DNA of 64,000 nt, taken from contig NC_045148.1 of assembly GCF_008831285.2 (NCBI RefSeq), forward strand, positions 14,362,802-14,426,801, given 5' to 3'. Origin of the DNA: Nymphaea colorata (lineage: Eukaryota; Streptophyta; Magnoliopsida; Nymphaeales; Nymphaeaceae). Below the pieces are notes generated by a model. The model did not search any database and was not told the DNA's origin. It saw nothing but the letters and a program-made list of their open reading frames with translations. Every line of letters begins with the position of its first letter. The stretch's first letter is position 1. Position numbers and translations under genes: made by a program. Positions 46,270 to 58,385 of this stretch are shown here, piece by piece.

Positions 46270-49144
46270 TGGACGCCACTTACCAAAAGGCAAGGGGTGG
46301 TGTGGAGACTTCCTTCCTAAGATTGAGGAGGGAAAGGGGCGCCTAATCCCAAATGGAGATTAGAGCTAAGAGGGTCGCTAGAGAGAGACTAGCGAATCAT
46401 GAATTGATTCCAAATCTTTCCTAAGGTATAAAGATTGAATTGGCGTTAAGTTCCTTTCCTAACTCGTAGGAAAGGGGAGGGCACGTGGCTTGAATCCAAA
46501 ATGGAAAGTCTTCAACGTTTACGCGCGTGATATCCTTTTCTCTTCTTCACAACGGACACAAGGGGGTGAAACGGTAAGAAATGGGAAAGGCAAGGTGTAA
46601 GGAGTAAAGCTGGTCAACACTAAGGGAAGAAGCATGAGGTGGAAAAGGGGAGACTCCATGCGAGAGGATCTTGGGACGGTGGGACAAAGGGAAGGGGATA
46701 TGGTGAGACAAGGGAATTTCTAAATCGGTGCCAAATGTAAACCATGTGGGACCTACCTGGAAATGGCTGGCGAGATAGACATGGAGGGTTCACTCGGTTT
46801 AGGATGGATAATCATTAGGAAGCACGAGGTGGAAAGGTGCTTAGGTGGGGACGAGCTGGGCTGGCTGGCGTAAAAGTAGGGAAGGGATTTGGTCAAGTAG
46901 GAGGTGGCGAGTTCTTAGGCTTCACTCCCAAAAGAGAAACCGCGTGAAGTCTCTATGAAATCGGCCAAGGCTTAGACAATAGGAAAGGGAAAAACGTGTT
47001 AAGGTGAGCTACCCAAAATGGGTGGAGACGAAATAGGGAAAGGAGGATGTGGCGCTACCACAAGGCTCCACCAAAATGGGAAGACGCGTGAAATCACTAA
47101 GAGATCGGTGGAGGACTTAGGCGATGGGGAAGGAGAAACCGTGTGGGGCCAGATGACTCGAAGAGGGGGAGGCTGGCTGGTGAGGTGGCAGGAGGTGTAG
47201 CCTGGGATTACGACACGTGGCGACACCAAGGGTGAGGATGAGAGACGATCTAAGGTTGACTAGAAGAAATGAAACAAAAACGGAATGGGTTGACGAGGAG
47301 AGGGATCTTGCTAAATTGGTGGAATTCGATGGAGTCTTGGATGATTCTCGGCTGGGACCGAATCAACAAAGTGGGACAGGTGGCTGATTCAATCAGGGAG
47401 GGTGCAGGTATGGCTGATACGTAGCAAGATCAAAGGCTAGAATTAAACTAGAGAAAGAAAAGATTGATTTACCAAATGAGGAACCGGCGGCCAAGGGAGA
47501 TGCGTGCAAGCACCGGCGGCTAGGGTGAATTTCCCTAGTGCGCTCCTCCAAACAAAGACCAGAATACCCTCAGCTTGTAGTTAGATTTTTCCACAAACAG
47601 GGGCAGACTGGACCACGCCGGATTTTGCCAAAAGTTGACCGGAATCAACTGAATCTCACCGGACTTGCAGAATTTCAGGCCGAGCCTAAACATGTGAATG
47701 ATCAATCGGATGAAGCTCAATTTTGCCGTTTGATTCCTTATGATGGGGTGACTTCATTTTTCTTGCTGTTTAGACGCCCTTTTGATGCACTTTTGCAAGT
47801 CTTTTGCTTGCTGGAGTTGTGCGTCAGCCTTGATCAAAACGAAGGCACCCAAAGAGCTCTTTTGAGGACGCTCGTTGGAGACCTTCGTGCGTAGCGTGAG
47901 GGAAAGAACTCGAGAATTCCAAGGAGTTCTTGAGACGCGTAAGCAGGGATTTAATGCTGATTTAATGTTGTTTTCAGCCGTGGGATGAGAGCTCAAACTC
48001 TCGGGGGTGCACCGAGGGAATGAAGTCTTCCTTTTCGCCGAACTCACTATTAAATCCAAACAACGAGTTGCTCACCAACTCTTCTCGTATTCTCAATGTA
48101 CTAACCTTATTCTCTTGCTACTTTTGATGTCGTATCCTGCTGTAACCTGGTCGCCCAAGCTGCTGCAGCCTTCCCGGGAAGAAGACAGCCTCACAACCTT
48201 CTTGTGTTTGAGAAGGAAGGCACCGATCTTCTTCAACGTGCTCGTGGGGTATTCTTCGTGGTCCGTTTGGAGACGCTGCGCGCCGGAGCTTGCTGTTGTT
48301 CTTAGGCCGTGTTCCTTAGGTCGAGGGGAAAGGGGAGAAACCAGAAAACAAGGACGAGGAGAGGGAGACCTTCGGCTGAGAAGAGGGTGAAAGTGATGCC
48401 GTCCTTCACCCATGGAGTTGGAATGTAGATGACGCCAAGAGGAGTGATGCTAGGAAGAGGAGATACCTTGAGGACGAGTGGAGGAAGAAGAGTTCGCACC
48501 ATGGATGAGGAGGGACGCCAAGGAGAGAAGGGAGACCACCGCAGGAGAGGGGTGAGCTAAGGGGAAAACGAGAGAGAGAAAAAGGGGCATTCCGCCCAAC
48601 ACACCAATTCAATTCATTATTTCCAAAAGCATCCTAATTACATGGATTCAATTACTTAAATACTATCCTAATCAACTCGGTTCACAATCCGAACTGGTTC
48701 ACTAAAGAATTAAATAAAAAATGGAACACAAAATAAACTAAAAACGAGATGCTACCCTTCTCAATCCTAAGTAGATATCCGTGGATCTTTTGGATCCATT
48801 CGCTTGGGCGCTTGGTTGAACTTGGATCGGCTCAACCCCCATTTGCCTAGGTTCGGCCTGGGCTACCTCGTGTGAACTCGGGTTAGGACTCGACCATAGG
48901 TTAGACCATTCTAGTTGAGGAGAGTCCTAAAAACAGATCAAGGTCACCTTGAGGTTTAAACCTGTTTTGCTCGTGCTTGGCCGTTGTTGCTCCGCCCACT
49001 GCAAGAACTCCAAGCTGTGAATTTTCCTCTGTAGCTGGCCTAACCACCTTGCTAAACTCACGTCCAACCCTTACGAGCCTTGTTGGACCCTGCTTGGTCC
49101 TCGGTTCAACCCTTACAAACCAGCTGGATTTTTGGCTCGTATCA
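46270..49144 (-). repeat. LTR copy C (5' LTR of the original element, inner end missing)
   Basis: Reverse orientation, parallel to 36535-38717 of copy A but with the full outer segment that A lost. Ends GGCTCGTATCA next to GTATT. The inner end, which should adjoin the primer site, is missing. Confidence 0.82.
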
Positions 49145-49149
49145 GTATT
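49145..49149. repeat. Target site duplication GTATT (right of composite)
   Basis: Partner of 35158-35162. Shows that the outer ends of the 14-kb composite come from one integration event. Confidence 0.85.
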
Positions 49150-49557
49150 TCATAGATTTTTTTATAACATAGAAATTAACAGAGGAAAACTTCATAAACT
49201 CTCTGTTCACTTGGGGGTTGGGGGGGAGGAAGGAAAATAAATAAATAATAAATTGTTACGTAGGTCTGTTCTGGATCGGGTCAAAACAAGTCAGACCATG
49301 ACATCCAAATTAAAAGCATCCGCCTTATCAGCACCTACATGTTCATCCGTAAAACTTTAAATAAAATTTTACCTTGTTCTGAAATAGTCGTCGTGACGGC
49401 CTGATAGAGGTTGATGAGCTCAGATCTGGTCCGGTCTGAGATCGAGACCTTTCGCTCACCTGTGAACAAAGCCATTTTGGAGTCGACTCGTTGGCAATAT
49501 CGGATGAAAGGCTGCTGAACTGCGGCGCACCCTGCAGTCCATCTGAGCGAGAGAGAG
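49150..49557 (+). promoter_or_regulatory. Short upstream region of the cupin gene
   Basis: About 400 bases between the retroelement TSD and the cupin ATG, with a G-rich run (GGGGGTTGGGGGGGAGG, about 49211). It holds whatever native promoter remains. I see no clear TATA box. Confidence 0.4.
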
Positions 49558-52500
49558 ATGGGTTGTTCTATGAGGGCTTCGAGGATTGCTGCTCTTCTGA
49601 ATCTCCAGCCCCATCCAGAAGGTGGTTATTACAAAGAAACACTCAGGGATTCTTCCATACACCTCAACGTATCTCAGCTTCCACCCCATTGTAAGAACCT
49701 TTTCTCCCCACCTCTGACACGGGCATTTGTGTATGCCTGTTTGCTGCTTTTCACATCGATTCGTTTTTCGCATCAAAATCTCATTAGTTTTAGGAAAACA
49801 ATAGCAGCCGTTGAAAGGTTTCATCATTTCAAGTAACATGTGCTGCTGATTAACTGGATGGAGGATCTTGGAGCTGCCCTTTTCAGTTTGCGATTTTTTA
49901 GGGCCATTGAGACCCCAGGCCACACATCATATAAAAGCACAAGTGTCTTTGTTGCATGTAAACTACTTGAGCAGCATGTGGTACGTGTATGAGAAATTGA
50001 AAATCTTACGGTGGTGGACCCTCTTAATAGTCATTTTGATGAACGAAGCCTGAATTTGACATATATGGGGAAAATTTTAGTTGTTCGATCAACAGAGGCT
50101 GTTCATGCCATTTGTTAAGGTCTGGCTAGCGAATCTTAGGTTTATTCTCATATTTATATGTGAGTTTCTTTCCTATGTGCGTTTATCCTTTCTTACGTAG
50201 GTGGATTGTCATGTCCATATCGGTAACACATCTGATTGTCGGGATAGTCGGAAGTCAGCAGCTCACAGATCAAGAGACGTAAAAGAAAAGTTGGAATTAG
50301 TTGCTAGATATTGATACTGTAAATAAAATAAGCAAAACGTGACATATAATCAACTCTAGCTTTGTATATCAGATCTATGTAAATAGACATTTAGATCATT
50401 TAATCTAAATAGTGGTTTGGAACCATGATATATGCATCTCAAGTTAAGGAGGCGTCCACACACACACGCAGAGAGTACCCTCTAGAAGAAGGTTACAGAC
50501 CATCCTTTTTTCAACTTTTCTGATTTTTTGCTGGTCTAGTCAGTTCAATGAAAGGGAATGTCTTGGATTATATGTCTGTATTGCACACAAGTCTTTTTCC
50601 AGGAATTCAAACTTCATCAGTCTAAAATGCCCTGGGATATTACAATTAAGAAATAATTTCAATTTTTGGATCAAAGCACTTGGTTCAGAATGCAATTCCC
50701 AGTTAACGGACTATACTGAAAACAACTATTAAATCAAATTCGTCAGACGGAAGCATTCACCATTAACCTTCTGCTTACACGCTTCGGCGTGGTTTGGCCT
50801 GCCAAATACAATCTTGCTGTGTACACCCGAAGAAAAGAAATGAATTAGGCATGGTTCCTATTTGATGACCAATACAGGGTTTGCAATGACTAGTAGTAAA
50901 CGTCTACAACTGCATTGGTTGATGGCCATGCCAGTTAGCTTGCGGATAGTTGAGCACCATATGTGAAAGGAACTGTGTTAAAAATTTTATAGCTAATTCT
51001 CTGCCCTAACTAGCTTCACTATGGATGAATGGACTTTTTGCCTTTGCTGGATTTAATCAAGTTTATTCGATGAAACTTTTCAACCATATTGACACTTAAG
51101 GTTTGTTGAACACAAAGGTGTGAAGTCTGTGCATGAGAGAGAAAATGCATGAGAGAGCTTTTTATGTTTTGCTGATATGGATATTGGTATTACATTGTAT
51201 AACTAGCAATTCAACTTTTTTCTTGAGCCTGAAGACAAGGTGGAAAGACCGGTCAGCTCATCAATATATTTCCTCTTGCCATCTGGAAGTGTCACGTATC
51301 TGCATAGAATTCCTTGTGCTGAAGTGCTGCATTTCTACATGGGAGAACCTTTTACTGTGAGCATCTAACTGTCTCAAGTACGGCTTTGAATCAAATTAAT
51401 TTGTTGTATATTGCCGAGATGAATCTATTGTGCGTCTCTTTATCATGGGAACCTGCTATCTTTAAGGTGAAGATTACATGACTATAGTTCATGTGCCCCA
51501 ATAGATGAATGGCTTTCTCCTTCTTATGTGCCGATAAAAGCATGAAACTGCTTACAATAATCTTTCTTTCCTTGGAAACAACTCAAATAAACAATCGTAT
51601 TTCCAGTAACCATGGATTGGAGGAGGCAGAAATGTCACACTAATTATGGACTAATAATGCTGCCAGAAAGTGGATTTCCTTGTTGAAGCGAGATTTTTCA
51701 TTTCCCTTGAACAGTGTAGTATTTCGAGTCAACAAGTGGTGTAAATGCAGCGAATAAAAATGAATATAGCTGCTATAAGATAGATTTCTTGATTAGATCG
51801 TGCGTGCAATATATTGGGAGATCAAGTTTGCTGCTGTTTCGCCTGCTTTGTGTGACCTTCGATTGTTGCAGCTGCTTTGTCGCTTGCATATTATATTTAC
51901 TCTTGGTCTTCTGTAAATGACAAATGGATGTCAAGCGGATTCACGTTTGGGACAACCTTAAATGATTGATCTGGTTAAACTGCTTGGATGTTTCATAGTT
52001 ATTTGCATCTGCAACACCCACACACACCACTTTTTTTCTGTCGTATTGTGGTAGAAATCTTGTGAAAACCTTCCCAAAAAAAACATGGCATCCCATGTGC
52101 ATTCAGCCGGTATCCATGAGTCTTGTTAGTTAATAGATCCATATATATAGGTAAGTACATGTACATAGATATGCACATAGATAAATACATATCCACATTT
52201 GTGAGCATATATATGTATCCATTGCATTTTCTTGTTAATTTTCTCTCTGTTACTGAAATCCTCTGCAGCTCTCGATGGTACTTTGTGAGCTCTCTTGTTA
52301 ATCTATTTCCTCATCATTTTGTCTCCGTATTATATGTTTTGTTCATTTACTGTTCAGATCTTCCAGCTAACTGAAAATGGGCAGTTCAAACTGAGCGTGC
52401 TTGGCCCTGACCTGGAAGCTGGTCAACATCTGCAATATACTGTACCACCTCTTGTCTGGTTTGGCTTTTACCCAACCAAGGACATAGAGAGCTATGCTTC

Positions 52501-52681
52501 AGATGGAAGCTCTATCACAAAATCTCCACCAAGAGATGCTGATCTCCATTTCACTTTATCCGGGTGCACATGTGCACCAGCTTTTCAGTTTGACGACAAT
52601 GAGGTGGCCACTCTTTCCCAAGTTCTCCCCTTGTGCCCAAAGGCCGAGGCATTCTTACGCCTGCTCACCCCTGCAGATTGA
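49558..52681 (+). CDS. DUF985 / cupin_5 family RmlC-like cupin protein
   Basis: Exons 49558-49690, 51235-51356 and 52358-52681 give 192 aa. Exon 1 has the family signature LNLQPHPEGGYYKET. Exon 2 has SIYFLLPSGSVTYLHRIPCA then HFYMGEPFT. Exon 3 has LTENGQFKLSVLGPDLEAGQ, VPPLVWFGFYP and the C-terminal GCTCAPAFQFDDNE. These are the metal-site-bearing strands of a single-domain cupin (PF06172 type); length fits. Introns are GT-AG; exon 1 ends in phase 1 and rejoins to give LPPHYKVERP. The biochemical role of the plant protein is not known to me. A retroelement composite sits about 400 bases upstream. The family Trp (EIWHFY) is Leu here (EVLHFY). Confidence 0.85.
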
Positions 52682-53685
52682 CAGGGTCTGAGCCTGTTCT
52701 CACTTGTTTGCGTCAGCCACTTGCTCGTCGCAGGCAATCAGGATGAGGTAACACTCTGAGGTAGGGCTTCAATTGAATAGCTCGGCTACCTGTATATATT
52801 TGACAGGATATTTGGACATGCAAAGTTGTCTTTTGCGATTTTTGTCTGTTGAATGTATATAGTTGGATGGTAAGCACTGTATCTTTACTGAGGAATTATG
52901 AGTGGAATTTAGATCAGTTTGATAAAGATTATATGAAGATTAAAGAATTCCAAGTCGACGTTCCAAATGCTGCAAACCCATGCTAAAACCATGTTTCATT
53001 GCTATTCCAGGATAGGGTTAGATAGTATCATATCTCTCTCTCTCTCTCTCGATATATATATATGGACACACACCTAGCGGTGTTTGAACTCATTATTTTG
53101 ATGTTATCTTTTGGTAGAAAGAAATAATAGCCACTTTATTACTATGACGAAGAATTGTTAAGTCTTTGTCTGGGCTATTATAAGTGTACATTAAGCTTTA
53201 ATTTTTCCTTGTTTCACTTGGCACATGATGGTCTCAATTTTTAATGCTAAACATACATAGACATGTCAATGACAGTTTAAGACAAATGAAGACTCATAAA
53301 TATTTTAAAGTTGAATTGGTAAAGTATAGACTGTAACTTCTGTTTTCGCTAACTGATGAAATAAAAGCTCTTTTTCGCACACACACTCTCTCTCTCGGCA
53401 TTACCCCTGGAAGGGTGGACTTGGGTATTTTTCCATCTATTGAGCTTCCTGCTCCTCCTGATGCTTCTCCTTTCCTGGCAACCCTCACCTTCGTTTATGG
53501 TCTGGCTAAATCATCCAGGCATCAGCACCTATGGCTGTGGACTGACCTGCTCCCATCACTCAACTTCTTCCTGTACCACATTTGTTCAGGGGGCACTTCA
53601 ATTGCGTGCTTGGGTTACTACTTGAATATATCTGCTAAGGCCTTCACTGAACTGAGTTCGCCTCTCATTATCAACCTTACATCAT
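52682..53685. other. Intergenic, no gene seen
   Basis: Cupin 3' flank followed by AT-rich sequence with a (TC)n/(TA)n tract at about 53030-53063. Nothing coding recognised. Confidence 0.5.
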
Positions 53686-53865
53686 TAACCATTCGGGTGA
53701 GTATTCTAACAGGACCAAACCATGCCTTCGAGTTTTGGACAGGATTATATCTAATGCTGATTTGATTAGCTCCTTTCCTAAAATCCCTGCGGTGGTCGAG
53801 GTTCGTTCCATCTCCCATCACGGGGCAATTGTTCAGCACTATGCACTTCATATGGTTTGGCAATA
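53415..53865 (+). pseudogene. LINE endonuclease fragment
   Basis: Plus-strand text near 53735-53835 reads LDRIISNADLISSFPKIPAV then VEVRSISHHGAI, matching the C-terminal part of LINE apurinic-type endonucleases (LDR...N..W...FP....., ..SDH.P). The usual SDH is SHH here. Upstream text from 53415 is in other frames and only weakly similar. A short dead relic; no reverse transcriptase was found nearby. Confidence 0.4.
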
Positions 53866-55600
53866 GATGATTTCCAACCAAAATGCTCTAGAACATCTTA
53901 TTCAATCTGGAAAAGAGCTTGAATTTGGACCAATTACAGATTTCTCAAACTAATCCTATCTGTAGGTAACTAGATTGGGTCTAGGATAACAAATATAGTA
54001 AATATACGATTATGTCTTGTCTAAAATAAAGTGGAACTAGAATTTTAATTCGTTATTTAGATCCAAAATGCAACCACAAATGCCTAAACATGGGTTCAAA
54101 ATTAATATAAATCAAAACAAATCCATATTCCAGTTAATAACATTTCACGGTATTGTAATTATCCATACAAAATTCGATCATTCTGAAGTTTGGATCCATA
54201 GCTCAAGACCCAGTAAAACAAAGAAATTCCTAGTCGCTTTGGTGAGGGGTTGTCGCCTAACGTGCAGTCGCATACCCCTCACAGTCAGAGCTGCTGCCTC
54301 ATCGCCGGCGAGTCGGCGACCACTAACGGAGGCTAATTCCACGCCGCCGCCATCGACCACCATCGGAAACCGGTGGTCCAACGTTGGCCATGGTGGTGGC
54401 CTGTTGCTGTGGGTGCATCTGCCGCCGGATCCCATCTGCCGAAGGTAAGCACAAACCCGAACAGGAGGCATCGAGCTCCCCCACCTCCTGCAGGGGGAGG
54501 ACAAGGAAGAAGAAGAACGAGAGGAGGCACCGGCTGCCGTGCGGCCGCCCTATCCTCTCATTCTCTCACTTTCTCCAGCAAGAGTGCGGAGGTCTCAATC
54601 GGCCTTCACTCTCGTCTATCGATGGCAGAGAGCGGGAGGGCCTCATGCCCTCCCTCCACTTCAACTGAACGGAGGGATCAGGCCCTCCTCTTCTCCGACC
54701 TCCTTCTGAAATCGCACCGAGGCTCTCCCTTGCCCTCAGGATTTTTCACGGCAAAGGAGTAGGGCCGTTGGGTGCCCAATGGCGCCACGGCGCTCTTCTC
54801 CTCTGCCCGTCCACTTTTTTTTTTTTTTTTTAAAAAAAAGGGAAAGGTCGTGGGTCACCGGCGGGCACCAGATGCCGGAAACTACGATTGCCAAGGTGGC
54901 CAGCATACGTGAGGGCCATCAAGAGAGAAGCCTGCTGGGAAATCTTCTGATACTGTTGGTTAGGAACCGATATACTTGGCCAGTCGTGAACAGAGTAACG
55001 ATGGAAAATGGCTGATAGGTGTGTGGTATCCAGCGCACACCAAATGTTTGGTAATATGCCAATAATCACTAAGGTCAGGTCAGGGGAACTTATCGTTGGG
55101 GATTAGATATTCTATACTCTGGTAGCAATTCGACGAGTAAAGCTGATATAGTTGATGCCGTCGATGATGGTTATTGCGATAGAACATGTTCCTGATTGTC
55201 TTATTGCTTTATATACTGATTAAAACATAAATAGGTGATGAGATCAGTCGTTGCTTTAGCATTTATGTTCCATAATCATCCTTTGAAAAGATCTAGACGT
55301 GCCATTGTAGCTTCAAGATTCCTGCTCTCCCTGCTGAGAAAACTAACAGTCGTGAAATAGCAAATGGGACCGTCTTCCACTTTTCCATTCGATTGCTTCC
55401 GTCGCTTATGCTGCAGAACTTTTGCTTTCAATTCTTTTTGGTAGTTGTTGCATGTACAGCATGAGTATAGTCACCAACATTCCGCTGGTAGCTTCATTGA
55501 CTTGACTTTGAAAAACAGATTCACTGCGTTATTCTTCCGTAACCCACCTGAATTCCTGGCGCAAGCAGGCAAGCGGCCAGATTAAGCTGGGAAGGGGAAT
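53866..55600. other. Intergenic, with a GC-rich Arg/Pro-coding-like stretch
   Basis: Positions 54240-54780 are GC-rich with overlapping low-complexity ORFs on both strands, none with a recognisable domain, followed by a T20/A8 run at 54814-54838. This looks like old transposon or promoter-proximal sequence rather than a gene. Confidence 0.4.
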
Positions 55601-55617
55601 GGTGGTCTGAAGCAGAG

Positions 55618-57665
55618 ATGTTCGCGACGGCAGTTAAGTTCTTCGCAAAGAAAGGAAAGCCAAAACTGAAACCCATCGAGCTGAAAACACCTCCTGAGCA
55701 GACGCAGACGATCACTCGAGCCATCTTCGACATTTTGAAGGAGCACGGCCCCCTTACTGTCTCAGACACCTGGGAGCGTCTGAAGGTGTGTACGAGAAAT
55801 TTAACAATACGCACCATTCGTTTGAACCAACTTCCGCCATTGGTTTTTCTTTATTTTGTTTTCCTTTCTGGAAGTAAAATAGCACGAAAACTTTAAGAAC
55901 TGTATTGTGGGCGTTTATTTCTTTTACTCCTATTTGAATGGTTGAAGAGAGATGTGAGTTCAGATTATTGGCCCACAACTGGGGATGTTTCGGGATAGTT
56001 CCAATAGGAATTGGTGGGAGGGAGCCTCCCTTTTTTTTGCAAAAGGACATATGTATGTACAACAAAAAGTAATATGAGGATGAAGAGCATCTAATACAGG
56101 AAAGCCCAAAAACAAGTAACACGACCCCTGTTACTCTAGACCAAAAGGGAAACCACAGAAGATCTTCGTGCTGAGTACATACAGGTGAGAGGAGTTACTT
56201 CTTATCCAATCTTATATTTTTCATTTTGTTATCTGCAGGTCATTACTTTCCTGCGCACTGATACTGAAATCTTAGAATGATATGTTTCAATTCTGTTACT
56301 CTTAAGCTCTTAGCTGAAACATACTTCGATCTACCTGGCCACGCACGTCTGCGTTCCCATAACCCCTGAAATCTTCTCTTTCATCCTTTATTAAATGCTC
56401 CAACTTGGATAACCCTCCCTTCATTCATGAGCCTATCCAATCCCCACGCAAGAGCTTTCCATTCTGCCGAGTCACCTCTTTCAAGAGCTTCAAAGACATT
56501 CCAGCGGCCTCCATTGTCTGTTCAGGGTTAACAAAAGTGAGAATTACTCCTCTCTTGCAAAGGCTTCCCCTATTAATGGACTGAGTTTCATTATCCACAG
56601 GGCATTCAGCTTTCACATATGAGGCCCTTGTTGGCCCAGATGCTCATTAATTATCCATACTGATCTCTCCACTCCATCGCCTACTAAGCTTCATTGCAGG
56701 ATTTCCAAATGATCATGGCCAAGGATCGATCTAAGACCTCCTAGCCATCATCGTGGAGGACCTTTTCTCTTCCCCACCACAGTCGCCCGAACCTGTATGG
56801 AAAGTAATAAGCCAACACCCTGATAACCATTTTTCCTGAACTGCATTAGTCTCCAGTCTCCACATCTTGAATTCCATGCAAGTTCTTTGCCATGGAATCC
56901 TCCTCTTGCCGAATCTCCTTACAACCCATTCCCATACATACTTGGCCGTTTTACACTTTATCATAACATGGAAGTTGACTCAGCTTCTTCCTTGCATAGG
57001 CAACATCTGTTTATTAACTGTAAACCCATTTTTTGTATCCTGATGGGGAGGCACTCTTAACAAGCCATGTAGAGCTACTTGGAGCCAGGTTGGACCAGAT
57101 GTATTTTCTTCAACTCTCCACATTCCCTTTCACTCTGCTAGTTTCCCATATTGTTCCTACTTTTAAATCATGTCTCTTTCTCCCATCCACCTAATTCATC
57201 TTCGTGTTCTGTCAAGGAAATTGCATCCAGCGGTGCTATTGGTTGAGGAGCCGGCAAGTGAATATGGTCTATATGTCCACGGGCTCTTGCCCGAGCGAGC
57301 CCTGCATGCTGCTGCACTCTGCCGTAGTCCAGCACATTAACTTCTCTTAACATATACTGCTTGAGAATGTTTCGGGATGGTTGTTTATCTTTCTTTTCAC
57401 TCTGTTTTCCTTGACATTGCAGGATGTGGGTTTAAGAGGATTGACAGGCAAAAGACATATGAAGATCATTTTAAGATGGATGAGGGAAAGGCAGAAAATA
57501 AGGCTCATATGCAACCATGTTGGTCCGCAGAAGCAGTTTTTATATACCACCTGGTTCACAAAGCCAAAGTTTGGTACTGATAACCGTGTGCCCCACATCC
57601 CAAAAGCCGCTATCGGCAGCACCAGCACATTTCTGAGATTGCCCCCAAGTTTTCCAGAGCATTAA
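55618..57665 (+). CDS. Conserved small plant protein (136 aa), winged-helix-like, function unknown
   Basis: Exons 55618-55785 and 57423-57665 (GT-AG, phase 0) give 136 aa. The N-terminus MFATAVKFFAKKGKPKLKP is basic and could target mitochondria. Then TPPEQTQTITRAIFDILKEH, GPLTVSDTWERLK, then VGLRGLTGKRHMKIILRWMR, QKIRLICNHVGPQKQFLYTT and WFTKP. The helix-turn-helix pattern with a final LYTTWF strand suggests a winged-helix fold. I recognise the text as conserved among plants but cannot name a function; an organellar ribosome or RNA role is only a guess. The intron holds a LINE relic on the opposite strand. It is convergent with the Lung-7TM gene, about 720 bases apart. Confidence 0.75.
56600..57060 (-). 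pseudogene. LINE zf-RVT fragment within an intron
   Basis: The minus strand reads CCLCKEEAEST, then after a frameshift VMIKCKTAKYVWEWVVRRFG. This is the zinc-binding C-terminal segment (zf-RVT) of plant LINE polyproteins (C..C....E...H....C..A..VW). It lies antisense in the intron of the 136-aa gene. No intact reverse transcriptase remains. Confidence 0.5.
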
Positions 57666-58385
57666 CTGTTGTAACCGTATAGATATTGCTTATATTGCTT
57701 CTGTCTTCTAAACAACTGAATTCTCTTGACATGGCCAGATGTTTTGGAAAATCTTGATAATGGCATTCATTTACTGCCCGTGCACTTTAATTTCGAACCC
57801 CTGTAGCGCTATATTAATAAGATTCGTAAAATGTAATACTTGTCTTTTGTCCAATTACGTCATCTTCTTCATCTACTACTGGAAAATTCAGAAAGTTGAG
57901 AAACATTCTGCTGGCGACCAATAAAATCTGGAGCCCAACTGACCTGCCCTGGAGTTAAGAGGTGTTACTCATTGGCAACGTTGCTGTTAACAGCTTTTAT
58001 GTTTCAAAAGAAAATTTCAAATGATTTATTTCTTGGTAGAGACTCAAGGAAGTTGCAGGTTTAAAGTAAATATCAAAAAAGTAGAAAGAAAGAGAAAACT
58101 GCTGTACCCTATTGACATCTTTTCTCCAATTGATTGTGACATTTCGGATGTTCCACAATTAAATCGGATCTCAGTTCAGGAATTCACATATTTGAACGAA
58201 GAACAAGCACTTTCATTCCATCAAATACAACAAAAAGGCAACAGCTCTACCCAATCACATGCAGCTTCAGCGAACAGCTTCGCTGAAGGACCATTATGAG
58301 CATCGCCCAAATATCGTCCACCATACTTCAATTTTCTAAATGGGTGACGAATGCCAAATGTCAACTATGTAATCCCAGATGGTGT
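57666..58385. other. Spacer between convergent genes
   Basis: Expected to hold both 3' UTRs. A 92-codon plus ORF at 58021-58299 has no recognisable domain and runs into the tail of the opposing gene; I do not call it. Confidence 0.5.

Larger units (their letters stand above)
35163..49144 (-). mobile_element. Rearranged LARD-like LTR retroelement composite with large inverted repeat
   Basis: One TSD bounds the whole block. Layout: LTR copy A, minus orientation (35163-38717); internal region, minus (38718 to about 41290); a pivot; internal region, plus (about 41375-42473); LTR copy B, plus (42474-46059); a repeated piece of that LTR, plus (46060-46269); LTR copy C, minus (46270-49144). A and C have the same orientation and carry the outer edges, so they are the original 3' and 5' LTRs. 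LTRs are 3.5-4.3 kb and no gag, protease, RT or integrase is recognisable, so it resembles a LARD (large non-autonomous derivative). The internal region carries a decayed ORF with an FHA domain. Same family as the solo LTR at 3470-13644. Confidence 0.85.

Noticed and set aside
53415-53765. A 116-codon ORF with hydrophobic stretches that looks like a membrane protein
   Set aside because: The LINE endonuclease similarity lies in another frame of the same bases, so this ORF is a shadow.
54178-54762. GC-rich ORFs on both strands
   Set aside because: Low-complexity Arg/Pro/Gly text, overlapping in several frames, without splice or family support.
58021-58299. 92-codon plus ORF between convergent genes
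   Set aside because: No recognisable domain; lies in the likely 3' UTR region of the two genes.
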